Shown here: positions 51,109 through 60,824 of the stretch, one piece after another
Layout: each line of letters begins with the position of its first letter
Numbering within the stretch: the stretch's first letter is position 1
From: Streptomyces sp. SID8352
Lineage (GTDB): Bacteria > Actinomycetota > Actinomycetes > Streptomycetales > Streptomycetaceae
Direction of reading: 5' to 3'
NCBI RefSeq assembly: GCF_009862265.1
Contig: NZ_WWGX01000028.1
Span: 1 to 64,000 of the forward strand
DNA length: 64,000 bases
Position numbers and translations under genes: made by a program
The notes under the pieces: generated by a model
The model's database searches: none
Told to the model about the DNA's origin: nothing
What the model saw: only the letters and a program-made list of their open reading frames with translations

Positions 51109-52524
51109 ATGACGGCGTTCTCACTGACACCGGAGCAACTCGCCTGGCGCGAGGAGTTGCGCGCCCTCGCCGCCGAACGGCTGCGCCCCCTGGCCGACCG
51201 GGGCGCACCGGGCCGGGTCAACCGCCCCCTCCTCGCCGAACTCGGCGCCCTCGGCCTGCTGCCCCGGTTGTTCACCTCGGGCGCGCTCGACCTCTGCCTG
51301 ATGCGCGAGTCCCTCGCGTACGTCTGCACCGAGGCGGAGACCGCCCTCGCCCTCCAGGGCCTGGGCGCCCACCCCGTCCACGCCCACGGCACCGAGTCCC
51401 AGCGCGCCCGCTGGCTCCCCCGGGTGGCCGACGGGTCGGCGGTGGCCGCCTTCGCGCTCACCGAGCCGGGGGCGGGCTCGGACGCGGCGGCCCTGTCCCT
51501 GCGGGCGGAACGGGTGGCGCCGGGGCCGCCGGGGGAGCCGGAGCCGCCGGGGGAGTCGGGACCGGCCGAGCACTCCGGGCCGCCGGGGGCCCAGGGGGCG
51601 TCGGCCGTACCCGGGCCGACGGGGCAGCCGGGGCTGACCAGGCCGACCGGGCCGACGGGGCAGCCGGGGCAGCCGGCGGCGGAGCCTGCCGCCCCGAGGC
51701 GCCGGCGTTCCCCCCGGGAGTCGGCCGCCTGGCGGCTGACCGGCGAGAAGCGCTGGATCTCCAACGCCCCCCAGGCCGACTTCTACACCGTCTTCGCCCG
51801 CACCACCCCCGGCGCGGGGGCCCGGGGCGTCACCGCCTTCCTCGTCCCCGCCGACCGGCCCGGCCTCACCGGAGAGCCGCTCGACATGCTCTCCCCGCAC
51901 CCCATCGGCACCCTCGTCCTCGACGGCGTCCACGTCACCACCGCCGACGTCCTGGGCGCGCCGGACCAGGGCTTCCGGGTCGCCATGGACACCCTCAACC
52001 TGTTCCGGCCCAGCGTCGGCGCCCTCGCCGTCGGCATGGCACAGGCCGCCCTGGACGCCACCCTCGCCCACACCGCCGCCCGCGACGCCTTCGGCGGCAA
52101 GCTGCGCGACCTCCAGGCGGTCTCCCACGAGGTCGCGGAGATGGCCCTGCGCACCGAGGCCGCCCGCCTGATGGTGTACGCGGCGGCCACGGCGTACGAC
52201 GCCGGCGCCCCCGACGTCCCGCGCCGCGCCGCGATGGCGAAGCTGCTGGCGACCGAGACCGCGCAGTACGTCGTCGACCGCGCCGTCCAACTGCACGGCG
52301 CCCGCGCCCTGCTCCGGGGCCACCTGCTCGAACACCTCTACCGGGAGGTGCGCGCGCCGCGTGTCTACGAGGGCGCGAGCGAGGTGCAGCGCGGCATCAT
52401 CGCCAAGGAGCTGTACCGGGCCCGGGACGGGGCGGGAGGCGACGGCACGCGGAGCACGCCCCCGGACAGGACCGCCCCGCGCACCCCGCCCGACCAGGAC
52501 CCCGGTACGGAGGCCCACGCATGA
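51109..52524 (+). CDS. acyl-CoA dehydrogenase with collagen-like insert
   Basis: A 471-aa flavoprotein. The N-terminal domain has LTPEQLAWREELRALAAERL, with AFALTEPGAGSDAA (flavin/substrate loop) at residues 115-128. The C-terminal part is AVQLHGARALLRGHLLEHLY, then REVRAPRVYEGASEVQRGII, the usual ACAD end. Between residues about 137 and 206 a Gly/Pro-rich segment (PGPPGEPEPPGESG, GPTGQPG steps) interrupts the beta domain just before LTGEKRWISNAPQADFY. The insert sits where normal enzymes have a short loop. The ATG follows GGGAGGGGA. It is coupled to ridA downstream. Confidence 0.9.
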   Translation: MTAFSLTPEQLAWREELRALAAERLRPLADRGAPGRVNRPLLAELGALGLLPRLFTSGALDLCLMRESLAYVCTEAETALALQGLGAHPVHAHGTESQRARWLPRVADGSAVAAFALTEPGAGSDAAALSLRAERVAPGPPGEPEPPGESGPAEHSGPPGAQGASAVPGPTGQPGLTRPTGPTGQPGQPAAEPAAPRRRRSPRESAAWRLTGEKRWISNAPQADFYTVFARTTPGAGARGVTAFLVPADRPGLTGEPLDMLSPHPIGTLVLDGVHVTTADVLGAPDQGFRVAMDTLNLFRPSVGALAVGMAQAALDATLAHTAARDAFGGKLRDLQAVSHEVAEMALRTEAARLMVYAAATAYDAGAPDVPRRAAMAKLLATETAQYVVDRAVQLHGARALLRGHLLEHLYREVRAPRVYEGASEVQRGIIAKELYRARDGAGGDGTRSTPPDRTAPRTPPDQDPGTEAHA

Positions 52525-52919
52525 CCGCCGAACGTGTGAACCCGCCCGAGCTGTCGCCGCCCACCGGCTTCTCCCACGCCGTGGTGGCCACCGGCTCCCG
52601 GGTCGTGTTCCTCGCGGGCCAGACCGCGCTGGACGCCGACGGCCGGATCACCGGGGCCACTCTCCCCGAGCAGTTCGCGACGGCCCTCGGCAACCTGCTC
52701 ACCGCTCTGCGCGCCACCGGCGGCACCCCCGCCGACCTGGCCCGCGTCACCGTCTACGCCACCGACCTGGCCGCCTACCGCGCCCACGCCGCCGACCTCG
52801 GCCGCGTCTGGCACCGCCTGGCGGGACGCGACTACCCGGCGATGGCGGTGATCCAGGTCGCCCGCCTGTGGGACGAGCGGGCCCTCGTGGAACTCGACGG
52901 CCACGCCGTACTGCCCTGA
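52521..52919 (+). CDS. RidA family enamine/imine deaminase
   Basis: A 132-aa protein of the RidA (YjgF/YER057c) fold with GFSHAVVATGSRVVFLAGQT, a QFATALGNLLTALRATGGTP helix and YPAMAVIQVARLWDERALVE. RidA proteins hydrolyse reactive enamines and imines. In this cluster that would suit the 2-amino ring intermediate of an aminobenzoyl-CoA pathway. The start overlaps the dehydrogenase stop (ATGA). The usual active-site Arg of canonical RidA (in RxxVE) is present here as QVARLWDERALVE. Confidence 0.9.
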   Translation: MTAERVNPPELSPPTGFSHAVVATGSRVVFLAGQTALDADGRITGATLPEQFATALGNLLTALRATGGTPADLARVTVYATDLAAYRAHAADLGRVWHRLAGRDYPAMAVIQVARLWDERALVELDGHAVLP

Positions 52920-53100
52920 CCCCCGCCGGAGCCCTCCGACGCCGTACGTCCTTCGGGCCGGGACCTCGGCGCCGGGACGGAGCCGCCGGCGGCGCGCGAC
53001 CGGTGGGCCCGGTGGACCGTTGCCGCCCGGCGGCGGGAGGCCGGCCCCCCGCCGCACCGGCGCCCGTTCGGCCCCGCGGCCGTCTGCGAGACTTGCCCGC

Positions 53101-53565
53101 ATGATCGTCAGACTCGCGGGGCAGCCGGACTTCCCCGGACTGCTCGGCCTGGCCGCCCAGGTGGAGCACTGGTTCGGCCCGCTGGTCGGGGAACCGGGCT
53201 TCCACACCGCCGTGCGGGACCACATCGCGCGGGCGGCGGCGCTGGTCGCCGTCTCCCCCGAGGGGGACCTCCTCGGCGGGCTGCTGTTCGGCGCGGAGCC
53301 GCCCGTCCACCATGTGCATTGGCTGGTGGTCTCGGAGGGAGCGCGCGGGCGGGGCGTCGGCCGGGAGCTGATGGCCGAGGCGGTCCGCAGGTCCGTCCGG
53401 GGTCCGGGCACCCTGGAGGTGGTCACCTTCGGTGCCGACCACCCGGGAGCCGTGGCCAGTGGTGCGCGGGTCTTCTACGAACGTCTGGGCTTCACCCCCG
53501 CCGAGGACGCCGAGCCGGGCCCGGAGGGCGGTTCACGGCAGGTCTACCGCCGGACACTGGACTGA
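53101..53565 (+). CDS. GNAT family N-acetyltransferase
   Basis: A 154-aa acetyltransferase with the core HWLVVSEGARGRGVGRELMA (Q/R-x-x-G-x-G/A as RGRGVG) and the C-terminal AVASGARVFYERLGFTPAED. It is monocistronic. The substrate is not predictable. Confidence 0.87.
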   Translation: MIVRLAGQPDFPGLLGLAAQVEHWFGPLVGEPGFHTAVRDHIARAAALVAVSPEGDLLGGLLFGAEPPVHHVHWLVVSEGARGRGVGRELMAEAVRRSVRGPGTLEVVTFGADHPGAVASGARVFYERLGFTPAEDAEPGPEGGSRQVYRRTLD

Positions 53566-53644
53566 CGCGGCGCGCGCGGCCCACGGCGCGCGCAGGTCAC
53601 GGCGCGCGCGGGTCATGTCGTACGGACGTCACGTCATACGAACG

Positions 53645-53691
53645 CCGCGGGGGCCGCGCCCGCCGGTGAACGGCGGACACGGCCCCCGCGG
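53645..53691. terminator. long hairpin between convergent genes
   Basis: CCGCGGGGGCCG (53645-53656) pairs perfectly with CGGCCCCCGCGG (53680-53691), with an inner CGCCG/CGGCG stem. It is downstream of both the GNAT gene (plus) and the LAETG protein gene (minus). Confidence 0.8.
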
Positions 53692-53705
53692 GCCCGAAGG
53701 GTGCG

Positions 53706-54791
53706 TCAGACGGCGGTGGTGCCGGAGGCGGCGCTCCTGCGGCGGCGCACCACGAACATGGCGCCGACGCCGAGGGCGACCGCGGCGCCGCCCGTGAGGG
53801 CGATGGCCGGCAGGGCGGAGCTGGAGCCGGTCTCGGCGAGACGTCCCTCGGGGACGATCTGGATGTCGCCCGAGGGCTTGGTCGGCAGCGGCTTGCTGCC
53901 GCCCTGGGGCTTGGCCTCGGTGTCGACCGGGGCCGAACCGGCGGCGAGGATGTCGAACTCGTAGTAGTCGTCGTCGCCGGAGTAGACGCAGTTGCCCTCG
54001 TCGTCGGCGTACATGCCGATGCTGATGGCGAAGCCGTAGCCGGCCGGGGCCTTCTTGTCGACGCTCAGGCGCAGGTCGATGGAGAAGGACTCGTTGGCCC
54101 GGACGTCGGTGTAGCCGAGGTATCCGGCGGCCTCGTCGTCCTGGCCCAGGGAGATGTCGGTCCAGGCGCCGGTGGCCGGGTCCTTGAACTGCAGCGTGAG
54201 GTGGTCCGTCTCGATGAAGAAGTCGTCCTCGTCGATGTGGGCCGCGAACACACCGAGGTCGACGCGCTGGTAGGAGTTGTCCCCCTGGTTGCTGACGTTC
54301 AGCTTGAAGTTGTGGAAGCCGCTGCCCGCGACGATCTTGGACGGCAGCCCGGAGAGGCCGGTGCTCAGGTCGTCGTCGAACCGCATGTCCTCCTCGTCGC
54401 ACTCGGCCGGGCCCTTGGAGGGCGAGGCGGAGGCGGACGCGGAGGGGGAGACCGACGTGGACGGGGAGGCCGTGGGGCTCGCCGACTCGGTCGCGCTGGG
54501 CGAGGCGGTCGCCGACTCCGTGGCGGCCGGGGTCGTCTCCTCGTCGGTGGTGGTGTCCTCCGAGGGGGTCTCCTCGGGGGAGGACTCCTCCGTGGTGGTC
54601 TCCTCCTCGGTCTCCTCGACGTCGGGGCTCTCCGTGGTGACGGCGGCCTCTTCCTCCTGGACCGGAGCCGACTCGCTGACCGGGGACGACGGGGCGTCGT
54701 CCGCCGCGTGGGCGACCGGGGCGACGAGCAGCGCTGCGGGGGCTATCACGGCCGTGGCGGCGGCGACAGCCAGAGTGCGGCGAATCTTCAT
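53706..54791 (-). CDS. LAETG-anchored cell-wall surface protein
   Basis: A 361-aa exported protein. It has a signal peptide (residues 1-29, ending AHA), an acidic Ser/Thr/Glu/Pro-rich stalk (30-130), and a globular domain (about 131-285) with FHNFKLNVSNQGDNSYQRVD and NCVYSGDDDYYEFDILAAGS. The C-terminal sorting signal is LAETG (about residue 322), followed by a hydrophobic helix and RRRR. LAETG is the class E sortase motif of Streptomyces. The globular domain is of unknown function. Its cysteines in PAECDEED and GNCVYS could form one disulfide. Confidence 0.88.
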   Translation of the reverse strand: MKIRRTLAVAAATAVIAPAALLVAPVAHAADDAPSSPVSESAPVQEEEAAVTTESPDVEETEEETTTEESSPEETPSEDTTTDEETTPAATESATASPSATESASPTASPSTSVSPSASASASPSKGPAECDEEDMRFDDDLSTGLSGLPSKIVAGSGFHNFKLNVSNQGDNSYQRVDLGVFAAHIDEDDFFIETDHLTLQFKDPATGAWTDISLGQDDEAAGYLGYTDVRANESFSIDLRLSVDKKAPAGYGFAISIGMYADDEGNCVYSGDDDYYEFDILAAGSAPVDTEAKPQGGSKPLPTKPSGDIQIVPEGRLAETGSSSALPAIALTGGAAVALGVGAMFVVRRRRSAASGTTAV

Positions 54792-55108
54792 ATGAACCTC
54801 ATGAGGAGGAAGGTGTTGATGCGTCGCCAGGGTCGACCGGCGGAGGCCGCAAAGAGTTGCACGCTTCTCACATTTTCTTTACGTGACATGTGTCACCTTT
54901 CGGCATCCCTGGTCAGCGGCGTGTGCGAGAGACGCCGCTCCCGTGTGCGAGGGGCCACGGGGACCGAGGGGGTGTCCGGATTCCACCGGTCCGGTGCCCG
55001 GGCAGGGGTGGCCCCGCGTCAGGAGGACAGGGGGACGGGGGCAGGAGGACGGGAGGAGGGGACCGCGGGTCGGGGGCGTGGAGGCCCGCTTCTCCCTGAG
55101 CGCGCGGG
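54792..55108 (-). promoter_or_regulatory. upstream region with GTGACA-TG-TGTCAC palindrome
   Basis: The A/T-rich stretch 54853-54900 (CTCACATTTTCTTTACGTG) is the likely promoter of the surface protein gene. An inverted repeat, GTGACA (54883-54888) and TGTCAC (54891-54896) with a 2-base centre, lies about 90 bases upstream of the ATG and is a good candidate operator. Confidence 0.5.
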
Positions 55109-56187
<1,079 letters not shown>

Positions 56188-56708
56188 CGACCGGCCGCGT
56201 TCCTTCTCCCACCGACGGCGCCGGGCCCCTGGGACCCGTGGTGTCGTTCCGGTGGGGACCCCGGGTGCCGTCGCGCCCGGGGGTTCGGCGCACGCGTCGC
56301 CGGCACCCGGTCCGGTGCCGGGGAGCCCGACGGGCAGGCACGGCCGCGCCGGGCGGGTCGACGGGGCGGGGAGTCCGTCGCGGCCCGCCCGGTACGGACG
56401 CACGGGCGGCCGTCGCGATCCGCCGCCACCCGTCGCGGCCGGGGACGTCCGGCCCTCGTCCGCCACGCGTCGCCTCCCACGGTCCGGGGGCACTCCCGGT
56501 CCGCTTAACGCGCGCCGGGAATCAACCGACGGGCCGTCGCCCCTCACTCCCGCCGTCGCCCCCGCGGTCCCAGACTGGGGCGCGTGGCATGGGCACGCCG
56601 GAGCGCCCCGGCGGCATCGGCCTGCTGTACGCGCGGACGGGTGACCGGACGTCCCGTATCCGGCCGGTGTGCGCAACGGCAGGCGCGCGGAGGACGGGGA
56701 GGACGCAG
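56188..56708. promoter_or_regulatory. upstream region of the CDPS-type cluster
   Basis: About 520 bases without a gene. The sequence is uniformly G/C-rich apart from short TTAACG and GGAATCAACC patches near 56505-56530, which may mark the promoter of the LLM gene. No known operator is recognised. Confidence 0.35.
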
Positions 56709-58010
56709 ATGAAGTTCGGAATCCTGTACGAAATGCAGTCGCCGCGCCCCTGGGACGGCGGCAGCGACCAGCGGAAGTTCGCCGAGGCCCTGGACCAGAT
56801 CGAGCTGGCCGACCGCATTGGCATCGACTACGTCTGGGCGGTGGAGCACCACTTCCTGGAGGAGTACTCGCACTCGTCCGCCCCCGAAGTGCTGCTCGGC
56901 GCGGTCACCCAGCGGACGAAGAACATCCGGCTCGGGCACGGCATCACCCTCACGTCTCCGCGCATCAACCACCCGGCGCGTCTGGCGGAGCGGATCTCGA
57001 CCCTGGACGTCCTGAGCGGCGGGCGGGTGGAGTGGGGCACCGGGGAGGGGAGCACGGCCATCGAACTGGAGGCCTTCGGCATCCCGTACGACGAGAAGAG
57101 GGCCATGTGGGAGGAGGGGGCCCGCGAGGCGGCGAACATGATGGCCCTCGACCCCTACCCGGGCTGCCGGGGCGCCTACTTCACGATGCCCTGCCGCAGT
57201 GTCGTACCGAAACCCCTCCAGCGTCCGCACCCGCCGATGTGGCTGGCGTGCGCGCGCCGGGAGTCCATCCGCAGGGCCGCCCTGAACGGTCTGGGCGCGC
57301 TGGTCTTCGGCTTCGTCGAGCCTGAGGAGGCGGCCGGGTGGGTGCGCGAGTACTACGACATCATCAGGTCCGACGCGTGCGTTCCGGCGGGGCACACGGT
57401 GAACGCGAACGTCGCCGCGCTGTGCGGGTTCTCGGTGCACGAGGACGGGCAGGTCGCCGTCGGCAGAGTGGCCTCCGGGTTCGGCTTCTTCGGCTACGGG
57501 CTGGGCCATGTCTGGACGTTCGGGGAGCACCGGCCCGGCCGGACCGACCTCTGGGGGGAGTTCAAGCGGGCCGAGGAGCGCATCCCCTTCCATCCGGAGC
57601 AAGGGGCCATCGGCGACCCGGCCACGGTGACCGACCAGTTGGCCCGCTACGAAAGGGCCGGCGTCGATCAGGTCATCCTGCTGCAGGCGGTCGGCCACAA
57701 CCGGCACGAGCACATCTGCGAGTCGCTGGAGCTCTTCGGCAGGGACATCCTGCCCCCGTTCCGCGCCCGTGACGTACTGGCGCAGGCGCGGAAGGACGAG
57801 AGCCTCGAAGGGCATTTCGCCGCGGCCCGGGACAGAAGGGCGCGGCTGACGCGGTATCCCCGGAGCGAGGACATCCCCGTGATCCGCGCCGCGGCACGCC
57901 AGGAGGCCCTGAGGGACCGGCTGGTCCCGCCCGAGGGGGAGATCGGCGGTGGGCTGCCCATGCTGCACGAGAGTCCCGGCGCGGCCCGTCCCGGCCAGGA
58001 CTCCGGCTGA
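56709..58010 (+). CDS. LLM-class flavin-dependent monooxygenase
   Basis: A 433-aa bacterial luciferase-like TIM-barrel enzyme. Motifs include MKFGILYEMQSPRPWDGGSD, IDYVWAVEHHFLEEYSHSSA (the EHH active-site loop) and LDVLSGGRVEWGTGEGST. The EHHF pattern points to an FMNH2-using monooxygenase rather than an F420 enzyme. The C-terminal 70 residues are an unusual charged extension. It precedes the cyclodipeptide synthase on the same strand at 330 bases and could oxidise the diketopiperazine or its side chain. Confidence 0.88.
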   Translation: MKFGILYEMQSPRPWDGGSDQRKFAEALDQIELADRIGIDYVWAVEHHFLEEYSHSSAPEVLLGAVTQRTKNIRLGHGITLTSPRINHPARLAERISTLDVLSGGRVEWGTGEGSTAIELEAFGIPYDEKRAMWEEGAREAANMMALDPYPGCRGAYFTMPCRSVVPKPLQRPHPPMWLACARRESIRRAALNGLGALVFGFVEPEEAAGWVREYYDIIRSDACVPAGHTVNANVAALCGFSVHEDGQVAVGRVASGFGFFGYGLGHVWTFGEHRPGRTDLWGEFKRAEERIPFHPEQGAIGDPATVTDQLARYERAGVDQVILLQAVGHNRHEHICESLELFGRDILPPFRARDVLAQARKDESLEGHFAAARDRRARLTRYPRSEDIPVIRAAARQEALRDRLVPPEGEIGGGLPMLHESPGAARPGQDSG

Positions 58011-58193
58011 GGCGGGACGGGGAAGCGGGGAGGGGCAGCGGGAAGGGGCACACGGGGCGTGCCCGCCGCCCCGCCGGAGCCGGCCGTGGCCACACCCCGG
58101 GGGAGCCGGGGCCGCGCGGTGGCGGGGCCCCGAGCCCGTGGATCCCGCCGACGGACCGCCCCGGGGAGCCCCGGCGGCGGAACGCGGCGGGGC

Positions 58194-58267
58194 GGAACGG
58201 ACGCGGAACGGACGCGGAACGGACGCGGAACGGACGCGGAACGGACGCGGAACGGACGCGGAACGGA
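58194..58267 (+). repeat. 11-nt tandem repeat before the CDPS gene
   Basis: Six perfect copies of GGAACGGACGC and a partial seventh lie 72-146 bases upstream of the CDPS start. The 11-base period is one helical turn, so any protein bound to each unit would sit on the same DNA face. Confidence 0.9.
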
Positions 58268-58339
58268 TCAGGCGGAACCGATACGAGACGTTCGTCCTCG
58301 GAACGGTCATCGCCCGGGGAGGAACGAAAGGAGCCCGGG

Positions 58340-59038
58340 ATGTCCCCGACGGATCCCTCAGTGGATGCCCTCTTCACTCCGATCGACCCCAGGAGCGCGC
58401 GACTGCTGGACAGGGCCGAGCACGGCATGCTCACACTCAGCGTGTTCAACAGCTACTTCAGCCAGGAGATCATCAACTTCAGCGTGCTGGCCGTGCACAG
58501 GCGCTTTCACACCTTCGACGTGGTGACGCCGGGAACCGAGCTGGGCATCCTCCTGGAGGCCGCGGGATACAGCCCCGAGAGGGCCGAGGCGAAGGTCCGC
58601 AAGAACCTCGCCATGCTCCGGGGACGCATCCTCAAGGCGTACGACCTCATCGGTGTGCCGCGCCTGACCGCCGAGCGGCACATCCTCACCTTCGGCGGCA
58701 TGCGGGGGAATCCCGTGTACGAGGAACTCTCGGCCGTCATCAGCCGGGAGATCGACCGCGACGCCGTCTTCCGGGACGCCTGCTGCAACATATCCCGGCG
58801 TGTCCTGGGGCGCATCAACCAGGGCTCGCGGCCCACCCGGGAGCAACTCGACGCGGGAGTCAGGTACTACATCGGAGAGGCCGCGGTCATGACCGACGCG
58901 GCCGGGATGCTCGGCCACGACAGCTCGGTCACCTGCTACCGCCATGTCATCGAGTTCATCAAGCCCCTGTACGAGGGCAGGCTGAGATGGCGGCCGGCCG
59001 AGAACCAGGGATACGCGAGCCTCCGGCCGCTCCCCTGA
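58340..59038 (+). CDS. tRNA-dependent cyclodipeptide synthase (CDPS)
   Basis: A 232-aa AlbC-like enzyme that makes a cyclic dipeptide from two aminoacyl-tRNAs. Conserved parts are AEHGMLTLSVFNSYFSQEI (catalytic Ser34, aligned to AlbC Ser37), YSPERAEAKVRKNLAMLRGR, the IDRDAVFRDACCNISRRVL helix and VRYYIGEAAVMTD. Tyr176 and Glu180 align with AlbC Tyr178 and Glu182, followed by DSSVTCYRHVIEF (Tyr200 with AlbC Tyr202) and ENQGYASLRP. All four catalytic residues are present with the same spacing. The subfamily signature reads N37, Y200, R201, which is neither NYH nor XYP. AAAGGAG precedes the ATG. Confidence 0.9.
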   Translation: MSPTDPSVDALFTPIDPRSARLLDRAEHGMLTLSVFNSYFSQEIINFSVLAVHRRFHTFDVVTPGTELGILLEAAGYSPERAEAKVRKNLAMLRGRILKAYDLIGVPRLTAERHILTFGGMRGNPVYEELSAVISREIDRDAVFRDACCNISRRVLGRINQGSRPTREQLDAGVRYYIGEAAVMTDAAGMLGHDSSVTCYRHVIEFIKPLYEGRLRWRPAENQGYASLRPLP

Positions 59039-59125
59039 TCACCGCACGTCCGGACTGCCGGGGGTGCCCCGGCCCTCCGGCGGTCGTCCTCCCGTCCCGG
59101 GAACCCGTCCCCCCAGGAGGTTGCC

Positions 59126-59245
59126 GTGTCCCTTCCCACCGAGCCCCGCCGACGTCCTGACGGCCCGTCCCGGAGCCGTCGCCCCCGCGCGGGCGCGGCC
59201 CGCGGCACCTGCCCGGTCCCGCCCGGCACGGGGTCGTGGGTATGA
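59126..59245 (+). CDS. 39-aa ORF coupled to the oxidoreductase gene
   Basis: A GTG lies five bases after a perfect AGGAGG, and the frame ends in a TGA that overlaps the next ATG (ATGA at 59242). The peptide is rich in Arg and Pro (begins MSLPTEPRRRPDG) and has one Cys; G/C at third positions is high. The oxidoreductase start itself has only a weak ribosome binding site, so this ORF may drive its translation. It may instead be a leader or a real small protein. No family is recognised. Confidence 0.5.
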   Translation: MSLPTEPRRRPDGPSRSRRPRAGAARGTCPVPPGTGSWV

Positions 59246-59763
59246 CGGCCCGGCGGCAGGTCTCCCGCCCCACCATGTCGCGGGCCGAGGTCGACGCGTT
59301 CCTCGGGGAGCAGCGTGTCTGCCGGGTCGCGACCGTGTCCCGCGAGGGCGTCCCGCACGTGACGCCGATGTGGTTCGTGTGGGACGGCTCCGCCCTGTGG
59401 CTGTACTCCCTGACTCGCAGTCGGCGATGGGCCGACCTCGAACACGATCCGCGGATCGCCGCCGTCGTCGATGCCGGCGGGGCGTTCGACGAACTGCGCG
59501 GTGTGGAACTGTCCGGGCGGGCCGAGTTCGTCGGGGAGGTACCGCGGACGGGAAGGCCGCACGGGGCGCTGCGAGAGGTGGAACGCGCCTATGCGCGGCA
59601 GTACCTCGACCTGCCCGAACTCCCGCACGACGGTCTCCACGGATGGGTCCGGATCGGGCCGCGGGCGATCCGTACGTGGGACTTCCGGAAGCTCGCCGAA
59701 CCCCACTGGCCGTTCTCGGCCGCGTCCCGCCCCGGCACCGACGGGACGCGTCGGCCCGGATAG
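59242..59763 (+). CDS. pyridoxamine 5'-phosphate oxidase-like (PPOX/FMN or F420) protein
   Basis: A 173-aa split-barrel flavoprotein. It has [40 protein letters not shown] and [20 protein letters not shown], the pattern of actinobacterial PPOX-class enzymes that bind FMN or F420. The second half has [15 protein letters not shown]. The ATG at 59242 is chosen because it overlaps the stop of the 39-aa ORF; GTG 59236 is in the same frame. In this cluster it could oxidise or reduce the cyclodipeptide. Confidence 0.85.
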   Translation: MTARRQVSRPTMSRAEVDAFLGEQRVCRVATVSREGVPHVTPMWFVWDGSALWLYSLTRSRRWADLEHDPRIAAVVDAGGAFDELRGVELSGRAEFVGEVPRTGRPHGALREVERAYARQYLDLPELPHDGLHGWVRIGPRAIRTWDFRKLAEPHWPFSAASRPGTDGTRRPG

Positions 59764-59887
59764 GCGGCCGGAGCCGGTCCGCGGGGGAGGGCGGCTCCGT
59801 TCCGGGCCGGGGTGCCGTCCGTCCGGAGCACGTGAACGGCTCCGCCCTGCGGCGGAATTCCGCCCACCCCACACACCGGAGTCCCGT

Positions 59888-60649
59888 ATGACCACGCCCG
59901 TGCCCGACCCGCCCGGCACTCCGCGTCTCCCGGCCTCCCGGCACCGGCCGCCCCGGGGCCGGCCCCCGGGCCGCTCGACGGGGACCGCGCTCGATCCGGT
60001 GGAACGCGCCATCACCGACATCGCCGCCGGCCGTCCTGTCGTCGTCGTGGACGACGAAAGGCGCGAGAACGAGGGAGACCTCGTCATCGCGGCCCAGAAG
60101 GCCACTCCGGAAACCGTCGCCTTCATGATGCGCGAGTGCCGCGGGCTGATCTGCGCGCCCATGGCAGGTCCCGAACTGGACCGGCTCATGCTGCCCCAGA
60201 TGGCCGAGCGGAACACCGAGGCCATGGGCACCGCGTTCACCGTCTCCGTCGACGCGAGCAGCGCGCACGGGGTGTCCACCGGCATCTCGGCGGCGGATCG
60301 CGCCACCACCCTGAGACTGCTGGCGAGCGGTGGAGCGGGGCCCGGGGACTTCGTGCGCCCCGGGCACCTCTTTCCGCTGCGCGCCCGGCCCGGGGGCGTC
60401 CTCACCCGTCCCGGCCACACCGAGGCCGCCGTCGACCTGGCACGTTCCGCCGGAATGCGTCCGGCGGGAGCGATAGTCGAGATCGCCGCCCCGGACGGGT
60501 CCATGCTTCGGCTTCCCGGCCTGCTGGCCTTCGCCCGTGAGCACGCGCTGTCGATCATCTCCATCGAGGACCTCGCCGCCCACCTGCGCGGAGCCCGGGG
60601 CGGACGGATCCGCGGTCCCCGCGACGACGGAGTCGGTTCCGCCCCGTAG
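59888..60649 (+). CDS. ribB: 3,4-dihydroxy-2-butanone-4-phosphate synthase (RibB), stand-alone
   Basis: A 253-aa enzyme that turns ribulose 5-phosphate into the four-carbon riboflavin precursor. Motifs are [20 protein letters not shown] (acidic metal site), [34 protein letters not shown] and [17 protein letters not shown] 35-residue Pro/Arg-rich N-terminal extension precedes the domain. Most actinobacterial chromosomes carry a RibBA fusion with GTP cyclohydrolase II; here that domain is absent. A dedicated copy beside two flavin enzymes suggests local flavin supply. Confidence 0.9.
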   Translation: MTTPVPDPPGTPRLPASRHRPPRGRPPGRSTGTALDPVERAITDIAAGRPVVVVDDERRENEGDLVIAAQKATPETVAFMMRECRGLICAPMAGPELDRLMLPQMAERNTEAMGTAFTVSVDASSAHGVSTGISAADRATTLRLLASGGAGPGDFVRPGHLFPLRARPGGVLTRPGHTEAAVDLARSAGMRPAGAIVEIAAPDGSMLRLPGLLAFAREHALSIISIEDLAAHLRGARGGRIRGPRDDGVGSAP

Positions 60650-60824
60650 TGACGCGGGCGCGGGGGACACCACGACGGCGTGCCGCGGCCGGTCCGTCGA
60701 CGGAGCCCGCGCTCCGGGCGCCGCGCGTCCCGCCCCGGCCGGGAGCCGGCCCCGCGCGTGAGTGAGGGGGGAGCAACGGCGGCGCGGAGCGGAGGGGGCG
60801 GGTCCCCGGCTTCGGACGCCGGTC

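Noticed and set aside
58188..58280. Minus-strand repeat protein reading RVRSASVPRPF
   Set aside because: The 11-nt period rotates the frame. No start signal is present and the sequence lies in a promoter gap.
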